Source of the DNA: Anaeromyxobacter dehalogenans 2CP-1
GTDB lineage: Bacteria; Myxococcota; Myxococcia; Myxococcales; Anaeromyxobacteraceae
Reading direction: 5' to 3'
Assembly: GCF_000022145.1 (NCBI RefSeq)
Contig: NC_011891.1
Coordinates: 2,306,001 to 2,370,000, forward strand
Length of the DNA: 64,000 nt
The notes under the pieces are model-generated. The model saw only the letters and a list, made by a program, of their open reading frames with translations, ran no database searches and had not been told where the DNA came from. Position numbers and translations under genes: made by a program. This document shows, piece by piece, positions 45,925-54,163 of the stretch (within the stretch, counting starts at the first letter, position 1; the number at the start of each line of letters is the position of its first letter).

Positions 45925-47022
45925 ATGCCGCGCGTCCTGCGCACCTACCGCCTCGGCCGCGTCGAGTACGAGGACGGGCTCGCGCTCATGCGGCTCGCCG
46001 CCGACGCGGTCCGCGCCGGCACGCCCGCCGCGACCGACTTCTTGTTCCTGCTCGAGCACCCGCCGGTGCTGACGCTCGGCCGCAGCGCCGGGCGCGAGCA
46101 CATCGTGGCCGCGCCGGCCTGGCTCGAGAAGCAGGGCTTCGAGATCCACGAGACCGACCGCGGCGGGGACGTCACCTACCACGGGCCCGGCCAGATCGTC
46201 GGCTACCCGGTGCTCGATCTGAACGGCCGCAAGGACGTGCGGCGGTACGTGGGGGCGCTCGAGGAGGCGATGATCCGCACCTGCGCCGACTTCGGCGTGG
46301 AGGCGGGCCGCCACCCCGAGCACCGGGGCTGCTGGGTGGGCCGCCGGAAGATCGGCGCGATCGGCGTGCACCTCTCGCGCTGGATCACCTCGCACGGCTT
46401 CGCGTTCAACGCCCGCACCGACCTCGCGCACTTCCAGGTGATCGTCCCGTGCGGCATCGCGGATCCCCGCCTCGGCGTGACCAGCCTCGAGGCCGAGCTG
46501 GCGGCGCGGGGCCGGGCCACGCCGGAGCAGGCCGAGATCGAGAACCGGCTGGCCGCGCACCTCGCCGACGTCCTGGAGCTGGCCCGCGCCGACGCCGGGC
46601 CCGACCTGCGCACCATCTCGGTGGTCCCGGTGCGGCCGGACGGGCGCGTGCTGCTGCTCCGGCGGAGCGTGGAGCGGGGCGGCTTCTGGCAGCAGGTGAC
46701 CGGGCGGATCGAGCCGGGCGAGGCGCCGGAGCAGGCCGCGCGGCGGGAGCTGCGCGAGGAGACCGGCGCCGATCTCCCGGTGGTGTCCCTCGGCTACCGG
46801 CACGCGTTCGGGCTCGACCCCAGCGTCAACCGCGTCCGGCCCGGCGCGCTCGTGGTGGTCGAGGAGGTGGCGTTCGCGGCCCGGGTGCCCGACGGGTTCG
46901 AGCCGCGCCTCTCCGGCGAGCACACCGAGCACGCCTGGGCCACCGGGGAGGAGGCGGCCGCGCAGCTGCGCTTCCCCGGGCTGCGGCGGGCGGTGCGGCT
47001 CGCGCTCAGCGCCCGGCGCTGA
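45925..47022 (+). CDS. lipB: Fusion of octanoyltransferase LipB and a Nudix hydrolase
   Basis: The 365-residue protein has two domains. Residues 1 to about 222 are LipB: LLEHPPVLTLGRSAG, ETDRGGDVTYHGPGQIVGYP, Lys142 in GRRKIGAIGVHL and Cys176 in IVPCGI, the Lys/Cys pair used for octanoyl transfer from ACP to E2. Residues 230-365 are a Nudix domain. Its complete Nudix box (GRIEPGEAPEQAARRELREE then TGA, about 260-282) contains the REL-REE metal ligands. The Nudix part resembles dihydroneopterin-triphosphate pyrophosphatases or ADP-ribose-type hydrolases. GGGAGGG precedes the ATG. The end overlaps the convergent kinase gene by 17 bases. Why octanoyl transfer is linked to nucleotide cleavage is unknown. 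Confidence 0.92.
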   Translation: MPRVLRTYRLGRVEYEDGLALMRLAADAVRAGTPAATDFLFLLEHPPVLTLGRSAGREHIVAAPAWLEKQGFEIHETDRGGDVTYHGPGQIVGYPVLDLNGRKDVRRYVGALEEAMIRTCADFGVEAGRHPEHRGCWVGRRKIGAIGVHLSRWITSHGFAFNARTDLAHFQVIVPCGIADPRLGVTSLEAELAARGRATPEQAEIENRLAAHLADVLELARADAGPDLRTISVVPVRPDGRVLLLRRSVERGGFWQQVTGRIEPGEAPEQAARRELREETGADLPVVSLGYRHAFGLDPSVNRVRPGALVVVEEVAFAARVPDGFEPRLSGEHTEHAWATGEEAAAQLRFPGLRRAVRLALSARR

Positions 47023-48361
47023 GCCCCTCGAGCGCCTGCGCCGTCGCGACGAAGCCCCCCGGCGCGTCGCGGACCCACTCCGCGATCCGGAACACCGCAC
47101 CGCCGGCGCGCCGCTCGTCCGGGCCGAGGCGGATCTCGCCCGCGTGCAGGCACACCTCGACCCGGCAGCGCGCCCCGGCCGCGCGGGCCAGCGACTCGCT
47201 CAGCCCGGCCCCGAGCTCGGCGGCCTCGGCGCGCGCGGCGCGCGCCGCCTCCGGCGCCGGCGGCAGCACGCGCGTGGCGAGCAGCGTCCCGCTCGCGCGC
47301 ACGTCGATCTCCCATCCGGCCGCGGACAGCCGGCCCGCGGCGGCGTCCTCCAGCTCGAGCAGCGCCAGCACGTCCGCGGGCTCGAGCCCGCCCGCCGGCG
47401 CGAGCGACACGTGCAGGACGGCGGCGCGCGCCGCGTGCTCCTCCGCCTGCCCGGCGAGGCCCGCCGCCGCCCGCAGCGCCTCGAGGAACGCCGGCGCCGA
47501 GCCGAAGCGCTCGTCGGGGCGCTTCGCCAGCGCGCGCTCCACGACCGCGTCCACCGCGGTCGGCACCGGCGCGAGCCGTCCGGGCCGCGGGGGCGGCGCG
47601 CTGAGGTGCAGCCGCTCGAGCTCGAACTGGTCCTCCGACCAGAACGGCAGCTCGCCGGTGAGGAGCTGGTACAGCAGGACGCCCAGGGCGTAGACGTCGG
47701 CGCGCGCGTCCACCGCCTCGCCGCGGATCAGCTCCGGCGCCATGGCGTGCGCCGAGCCGAGCCGCTCGCCCGTGACGGTGATGCTCGGATCGTCCGGGCC
47801 GGCGGCGTGGGCCACCCCGAAGTCGAGCAGCTTCACCCGGGGCGGATCGCCGCTCTCCACGAAGACGTTCGACGCCTTGACGTCGCGGTGGACCACGCCC
47901 GCCTGGTGCGCGGCGTCGAGCGCGGTGCACACCGGCGCGAGCAGCTCCACCGCCTCCGGCAGCGACAGGCGGCCGCGGGCGAACACGAGCTCGAGGAGGC
48001 TCCGCCCCTCCAGCAGCTCCATGGCCACGAACGGCCGGCCGTCGGCGAGCGATCCCAGCTCGAGGATCTCCACGACGTTCGGGTGGCGGAGCCGGGAGAG
48101 GATGCGCGCCTCGCGCACGAAGCGGCTCGCCATCTCCGGGGAGGCGGCGTAGACGTGCGACAGGACCTTCACCGCCGCGCGCCGCCCGGTGGCGCGGTGC
48201 GCCGCGAGGTAGACGACGCCGTGACCGCCGGCCGCGAGCGAGCGGACCAGCTGCCAGTCGCCGGCGAACGCGCCGGCGGCGAGCGTCTCCGGCGCCGGGG
48301 CGCGGCCTCCGACCGGGGGGGTGGCGCCGGGGAGGGGAAGGGTGGCCTTTTCCTCGGGCAT
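47006..48361 (-). CDS. Ser/Thr protein kinase with degenerate cyclase-like C-terminus
   Basis: The 451-residue protein has a Hanks-type kinase domain (about 35-295): glycine loop SLAAGGHGVVYLA, Lys in AAVKVLSHV, catalytic loop HRDVKASN (near 156), LLDFGVA and the APE-like APELIRGEAV. The C-terminal 140 residues look like a decayed class III cyclase: RAAVLHVSLAP at the start, then RVEVCLHAGEIRLGPDERRA and AVFRIAEWV. These match the usual GIHTGEV and VNRAARL blocks without the metal Asp residues. No transmembrane segment is visible. ATG 48361 leaves 27 bases to the divergent OPT gene; an ATG at 48382 would leave only six. Confidence 0.88.
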   Translation of the reverse strand: MPEEKATLPLPGATPPVGGRAPAPETLAAGAFAGDWQLVRSLAAGGHGVVYLAAHRATGRRAAVKVLSHVYAASPEMASRFVREARILSRLRHPNVVEILELGSLADGRPFVAMELLEGRSLLELVFARGRLSLPEAVELLAPVCTALDAAHQAGVVHRDVKASNVFVESGDPPRVKLLDFGVAHAAGPDDPSITVTGERLGSAHAMAPELIRGEAVDARADVYALGVLLYQLLTGELPFWSEDQFELERLHLSAPPPRPGRLAPVPTAVDAVVERALAKRPDERFGSAPAFLEALRAAAGLAGQAEEHAARAAVLHVSLAPAGGLEPADVLALLELEDAAAGRLSAAGWEIDVRASGTLLATRVLPPAPEAARAARAEAAELGAGLSESLARAAGARCRVEVCLHAGEIRLGPDERRAGGAVFRIAEWVRDAPGGFVATAQALEGLSAGR

Positions 48362-48388
48362 CCTCGATCCCCGGTTTAGCATGGGCGC

Positions 48389-50011
48389 GTGAGCCTCACT
48401 CCCCGCGCCGTGCTGGCCGGCTCCGTCTTCGGCCTGCTCCTCGCGGCGGGCAACGTCTACATGGGGCTCCGGACGGGGTTCTGGGAGATCGGCATCGTCA
48501 CCGCGACGGTGCTCGCCGCGGCCGTCTACCCGCTGCTGGGTCGACGCCTGGACGCGACGGACGCGACGATCACACAGTCGATCGCGACCGGCACCGGCGC
48601 CGCGCCCGCCGTCGCCGGGCTCCTCGGCGCGGTCCCCGCGCTGGAGCTCATGGGCGCCGCCCCGCCAGCCTGGACGGTCGTCGCGTTCGGCATCGGGGCC
48701 GGCGTGCTCGGGCTCCTGCTGGCGCACGGCCTGCGGCGGCGGTTGCTCGAGGAAGAGGCGCTCCCGTTCCCGAGCGGGATCGCGGCCGCCGAGGTGCTCC
48801 GCACGCACGCCGGCTCCGGCGCGCGCGCGCTCACCGTGAGCGGCGTGCTCGCCGCCGCGCTCACGGCGCTGCGCGACGGGCCGGGGCTGGTCCCCGCGAT
48901 GCTCCTGACGGGCGGGCGGGCGGGCGCCCTGGGCCTCGGCGTCGCGCTTTCGCCCATGCTGGCAGGGGCGGGGGCGCTGGTGGGGGTCGCGAACGCGAGC
49001 GCGCTCGCGGCCGGCTCGGCGCTCGCCTTCTTCGTCATCACGCCCATCCTCGTCCGGACCGGCGCCATCGCCGACGTGACCTTCGTCTCGTCGGCTGCGT
49101 GGCTGCTCTGGCCCGGGGTGGGCCTGGTGCTCGGCGGCTCGGTCGTGTCGCTGGTCGCGGACCTCCGGGCGTTCGGTGCCGGCGTCGCCGACCTCGGCGC
49201 GCTGCTCCGGGGCGCGAGCCGCTCCAGGGTCGCGCTCGCCTTCACGGTGGGGGCGGCGATCCTGATGGTCGGCGCCGCCCACGTCGGCTTCGGCCTGCAC
49301 CTCGGGGTGGCGGCGCTCGTCGCGGTGCCCTCGCTGCTCGGCGCGGTCGCCTGCGCCCGGGTGGCGGGGCGGACCGACGTCGCGCCCATCGGCGAGGTGG
49401 GGCAGGTGCTGCAGGGCGGCGCGGGCGCGCTCGGCACCGGGGCCGTGGCCGCCACCGCTGCCGGGGCGCTGCCCTCCTCGGTGGGGGGCCAGGCGGCGAT
49501 CTCGCTCTGGTCGCTGCGCGCGGGGGCCCGGCTGGGCGTGCCCCCTGCGCTGCAGCTCCGCGCACAGATCCTCGGCATCGTGCTCGGCATCGCGGCGGCC
49601 GTCCCGCTGTACCGCGCGTTCGTGCACGCGCACGCGCTCGGCTCGGTGGAGCTCCCGGCGCCGACGGCCCTGCGCTGGCGCGCGCTCGCGGAGGCGGTGG
49701 GCGGGGGCGGGCACCTGCCGCACGGCGCGCTGCTGCTGCTGGTCGCGGGGACGCTCGCGGGGGCGCTGCTCGAGGTGGCGGGTCGCGGCCGCTTGCGCGG
49801 GAAGGTCCCGACGCCGGGCGCGCTCGGGCTCGGGTTCCTGGTGCCGGCGCACTACGTCGGGACGATGCTGCTGGGCGCGCTGCTCGGCGCGTGGCAGGCC
49901 CGGCGAGGCCGCGGCACGGCGGTGGAGCCGGTCGCGGCCGGCGCGATCGTGGGCGAGTCACTCGTGGCGCTGATCGCCGCCGCCGTCGCCAGCGGCGCCG
50001 GGCCGCGCTGA
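48389..50011 (+). CDS. OPT-family transporter
   Basis: The 540-residue membrane protein has about 14 hydrophobic helices. It carries the OPT signature region near the start, GNVYMGLRTGFWEIGIVTAT (compare NLYVGLKTG). Later blocks are TITQSIATGTGAAPAVAG and EALPFPSGIAAAEVLRTHA, which match the conserved FPxG/ExL region. The C-terminal part contains GLGFLVPAHYVGTMLLGALL. OPT proteins import oligopeptides or metal chelates with protons. It starts at GTG and is divergent from a Ser/Thr kinase. Another kinase gene converges on its end, so its activity may be under phosphorylation control; this is inference from neighbourhood. Confidence 0.88.
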   Translation: MSLTPRAVLAGSVFGLLLAAGNVYMGLRTGFWEIGIVTATVLAAAVYPLLGRRLDATDATITQSIATGTGAAPAVAGLLGAVPALELMGAAPPAWTVVAFGIGAGVLGLLLAHGLRRRLLEEEALPFPSGIAAAEVLRTHAGSGARALTVSGVLAAALTALRDGPGLVPAMLLTGGRAGALGLGVALSPMLAGAGALVGVANASALAAGSALAFFVITPILVRTGAIADVTFVSSAAWLLWPGVGLVLGGSVVSLVADLRAFGAGVADLGALLRGASRSRVALAFTVGAAILMVGAAHVGFGLHLGVAALVAVPSLLGAVACARVAGRTDVAPIGEVGQVLQGGAGALGTGAVAATAAGALPSSVGGQAAISLWSLRAGARLGVPPALQLRAQILGIVLGIAAAVPLYRAFVHAHALGSVELPAPTALRWRALAEAVGGGGHLPHGALLLLVAGTLAGALLEVAGRGRLRGKVPTPGALGLGFLVPAHYVGTMLLGALLGAWQARRGRGTAVEPVAAGAIVGESLVALIAAAVASGAGPR

Positions 50012-50030
50012 CGCGCCGTGCTCGCGGCGG

Positions 50031-53000
50031 TCAGGCGGGGCGGTCGCCGAGCGGCGCCGCCGACGCACGGGCGCGGGCGAGCGACGCCTCCAGGCGGCGC
50101 CGCATCACGTTGGGGATCCCGTCCGCCAGGCGGAGCGCCTCCTCGAGGACGGCGAGCGCCTCCGCTCCCCGCCCGTCGCGCAGCGCGGCGAGGCCGCGCA
50201 GCTCCAGCACCTCGAGCGCCTCCTGGTCGATCGAGGTGCCGCGCGACCTGGCGCTCAGCGCGTCCCACTCCGCTGCCCCGGCCCGCCGGGCCGTGAGATC
50301 CACCATGGCCGCGAGCACCTCGTCGGAGGGCGCGAGGACCGCGCCGGCGCTGGAGCGCGCCTCCACCTCGCGCACCTCCGCCAGCCAGCCGCGCGCGCCC
50401 TCGGCGTCGCCTCCCCAGGCCAGCAGGCGGGCCATCAGCAGCCGGGCCAGCGGCTTGCCCGCGATCTCCGGGTGACGCCGCTCCAGCTCCACGGCGCGGT
50501 GCACGTGAGGGAGCGCCCGGTCGGGCGCGCCGGCCTGGTACAGCAGCTCGCCCATGTTGAACTGCCCGACGTACTCGATCCCGATCATCCCGAGATCGCG
50601 GCCGATGCGCAGGAACGCGGCCTCGTCCTCGAGCGCGCGCTCCAGGTCGCCGCGGGCGATCCAGACGTTGCGCCGGTTGTTCAGCGCGGACGCGAGATGG
50701 AGCGCGTCCCCGCGATCGCTCGCGAGCGCCAGCGCGCGCCCGAAGGTCCGCTCGGCGTCGGCGGTCCGGCCGAGGCTGGGCAACACCGCGCCGCCCATCA
50801 CCAGCGCGACCATCAGCGTCTCGTAGCCCTCGTCGCCGAGCGGCTCGGCGAGGGTGGCGGAGGCCTCCACGGCCGCGGCGCCCTCCCGGACCCGCGCGCG
50901 CCGCAGGAGCGCGCGGCCCCGCGCCAGCGTGAGGCGCACCGCCACCAGCGGGCCCGGGCTCTTCCCGGCGATCCGCTCGGCCTGGGCGAGCCGTTCGGCC
51001 GAGGCCGCCCAGTCGTTCATCCAGTCCAGCGCGGTCGCCTCGTCGAGCAGGCACTCCACCTCGCCGACCGGATTCCCCACGGTGCGCGCCACCGCGGCGG
51101 CCGCGCCCAGATCCACGATGGCGTCCCGGTACCGGCCGAGCCGGTAGCGCACCAGCCCGCGGCCGCGCAGCGCCACGAACCGCCCGCGATCGTCCTCCGC
51201 CGTGAGCTGGGTCAGCACGCGGGTGTAGTGGGTCTCCGCCTCCAGGTAGGCGTGGCGCCCGCGGAGGCCCTCGGCGATCCGGAGCCAGAGCGAGGCCGCC
51301 TCCGGGCGCAGCCCGCACGCCTCGGCGTGCACCGCGAGGCGCGGCAGCCGCTCGCCGTCGGGCAGGGTGGTGACGAGCAGGTAGTAGCGGAACGCGGCGC
51401 GGTGCACCGCCCGGCGCTCGTCGTCGGAGGCGGACGCGGCCACCGCGTCGCGGAGCAGCGGGTGCCGGAACGCGACCCGGTCTCCGCGCTCGACGAGCAC
51501 CCGCAGCTCGAGCAGGCGGCGGGTCGCGACCTCGGGGTCGAGGCTCATGGAGCGCCCCAGGCCGTCGCGGTCGAGCTCGGTCACGACGCCCGCGACCTCG
51601 CTGCGCGAGACCTCGTCCGCGAGCAGCGCCACCAGCCGCGCGTGCGCCGCCAGCGCCTCGGGCAGGAGCGCCATCTCCTGCCGCGCCAGCCAGTCCACCA
51701 GCGGCAGGTCGGGCACGCGCTCCAGCTCGTCGGTCGCCACGTACCAGTTGCCTTGCGGTCCCTGCTGACGGACCAGCCCCTGCGCGCGAAGCCCGCGCAC
51801 CAGCTCGACGAGCAGCACCGGGATCCCGCGCGATCGCTCCACCAGCCGGGCCACGGCGCGCGCCGGGACGTTCTCGGCCGGGAGCAGCAGCCGCCGGCAC
51901 AGCTCGCCGGACTCGTCCGGCTCGAGCGGCCCGAGCACGATCCGGTGCTGCTGCGCGGCGCGCTCGCCCAGGCCCGGCCGCGCGATGCCGAGCGCCGGGC
52001 GTGCCAGCGCGCACACGAACAGCGGCACCTCCGCCTCGGCCAGCGCGGCGAACTCCAGCGCGTCGAGCGCCGCGGCGTCGGCGAAGTGCGCGTCGTCGAC
52101 GAGCACGCAGACCGGACGGGCGCGCGCCCTGGCCCGGAGCGCCTCTCCCGCGGCGCGCATGGCCGCGGTCCGCAGCGCGCCGGGGGCCGCGCGCCACTGC
52201 CGGAGCACCGGCTCGTCCGCGTCGATCCAGCCGAGCGCGAGCGCGACCGGCGCCCAGGACTCGCGGCCGGCATCCGGCAGCAGGTTCGCGAGCGCGGCGC
52301 GCCCGCGGTCGGCCGGCGGCGGCGCCCCGGGGGGGCAGGCGCAGGGCCCAGGCGAGCAGCGCGCGCAGCGTCTCGTCCTGGCCGACCATGCCGTCTCGCG
52401 CGCGGACCTCGAAGACCTCCGGCGTGCTGGGGAGCGCGCGCAGCCGTGCCGCCAGCTCGGCGCCGAGGGCCGTCTTGCCCATGCCGGCCTCGCCGGTGAC
52501 CGAGACCACCCCCGGAGCGTGCCCGGTGAGCGCGGCCGCGGCCGCGGCGACCAGCCGTTCCAGCACCGGGGCGCGGCCCACCAGCATGGGCAGCGGGGCG
52601 TCCACGTCGTCGTCGTCCAGCAGCCGGAGCAGCCCGTCCGGCCGCCGCGCCACGCGCGCGGACGGGACCGCGGCCGCGGCGCGCGCGGTCAGGAAGATCT
52701 GGGCGCCCTCCGCACCGCCGTGCAGCGGGGGCCAGGGCTCCGGAGGCAGGTAGTAGCGGGGCCCGGTGGCGAGATCGACCAGCGACACGCTGGCGAGGTC
52801 CACGACCGCGCGCGTCGCCACGGCGTCGCGCACCAGCGCCGTCGCGCCGTCGAGCGCCAGGCGCACCGCGTTCTCCCGCGCGCCGGGCTCGAACACCACC
52901 GCGGCGGAGCGCGTGTCGAACTGCGCCAGCCGGCCGCCGGCGGCCTGGGCCACGCGCTGCAGCCGGAGCACGTCGGAGTCGAAGCCGACCCGGAGCAGGC

Positions 53001-53907
53001 CGACGTTGCGGCGCCGCACCCCGGTCGGCTGCGGCGCGTCCGCCGGCGGGCGCACCTCGGCGGTGATCGCGAACGCCGCCTGCAGGGCGGTCCGGAGCGC
53101 CGCTCCGTCGGCGTAGCGTCGCTCCGGGAGCTTCGCCAGGCAGCGGAGGATCACCTCCTCGAGCCCGGCCGGCACCGCGGCACGCTCCGATGGCCGCGGC
53201 GGTCGCTGGGCGAGGTGCGCCTGGCGCAGCTCGCCGGGAGCGCCCTCGAACGGCGGCGAGCCCGTGGCCAGCTCGAACAGGATGGCGCCGGCGGCGTAGA
53301 CGTCGGCGCGCACGTCGAGCGCGTCGCCCCGGACCTGCTCCGGCGACATGTAGGCCGCCGTTCCGGCGGAGGCGCCCGGCGGCGCGTCCGCCGGAGCCTG
53401 CGTCGCGGGCCCCTCCGCGAGCCCGAAGTCCACGAAGCGGGCCGCGCCCGACCGGACGAACACGTGGCGGGGCTTGAGGTCGAGGTGGCGCCAGCCGCGG
53501 CCGTGCAGCAGCGCGAGCGCTTCGGCGAGCGCGAGCGCGACCCGCCGCAGCTCGTCCGCCGGCAGCGGGCCGCGGAGCGCGTCCAGCCGGTCTCCGAGCG
53601 AGGGGCCCGGCAGCAGCTCCAGCGCGAGCCAGGCGCGGCCGTCGTCCAGCACCCCGCTGCCGAGGAGCGCAGGGGCCAGCGCCGGCCCGACCGCGCGGAC
53701 CGCGTCGGCCTCCCGGAAGAGCTGGTCGCGCGCGCGCGGCGTCGAGCCCTGCGCGATCTTGACCGCGGCGGCGACCCCGTCGCGCGCCCGCCGGGCGGCC
53801 AGCGTCTCGCCGAACCCGCCACGGCCGATCACGCCCTCGATGTCGAACCCCGGGATCGGCGGAAGGGCCGGTGGAGGCGGTCCGGACGCATTCACGGAGC
53901 GCATCAT
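50031..53907 (-). CDS. Large Ser/Thr kinase-AAA ATPase-TPR regulator, frameshifted
   Basis: Two frames together give a coherent protein of about 1,291 residues if one base is removed from the G7 run at 52329-52335. Residues 22-285 are a kinase: VIGRGGFGE, AAVKIAQ, catalytic loop HLDLKPRH (non-RD), FVDFGLAEG and YMSPEQVRG. Residues about 300-420 form a degenerate cyclase-like module. Residues 450-800 are an ATPase with Walker A GEAGMGKT (near 470) and Walker B VLVDDAH (near 599). The rest is TPR-like helices. The order resembles PknK-type signalling ATPases. As written, translation changes frame after LRLPP and would continue in nonsense to 49852. No clear Shine-Dalgarno precedes the ATG. Confidence 0.82.
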
Positions 53908-54163
53908 ACGACGCGCTCACGGGTGGGTCGCGCGAAACCCGTGAACGGGTGCGCGATATCCGCTTGGAGTAAAGCCACGTGATCCTTAGGGACGCAGATC
54001 TGCCCCTTTCACGTACAGTATACCCCCTACGAGTGTCACATGATCAAGGGATATCGTACCCGTTTGAAGGGACAAAAAGTGGTGCGGATCCGTGCCCAAA
54101 GGTGCGCGAGGGGGAGTGGCGGTGGGGACCCCTGCGTGGACAGGCGACGGAGGAGGAAAGCTC
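53908..54163. promoter_or_regulatory. AT-richer divergent control region
   Basis: This 256-base gap between the large kinase and the repeat-protein gene is clearly less GC-rich than its surroundings. It contains an inverted repeat ACCCGT-GA-ACGGGT (53937-53950), two near-identical CACRTGATC words (53976-53984 and 54037-54045) and AGTATACC (54018-54024), a possible -10 for the rightward genes. AGGAGG stands nine bases before the ATG at 54164. No small gene is evident. Confidence 0.45.

Noticed and set aside
49852-52328. Continuation of the large kinase in its first frame down to 49852
   Set aside because: After the G7 run this frame reads as Arg/Ala-rich nonsense and overlaps the OPT gene end, while the other frame encodes Walker B and TPR sequence.
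53937-53950. Inverted repeat as a terminator for the kinase gene
   Set aside because: It lies upstream of the minus-strand kinase start, not downstream, so it cannot end that transcript; it is kept as a possible operator.
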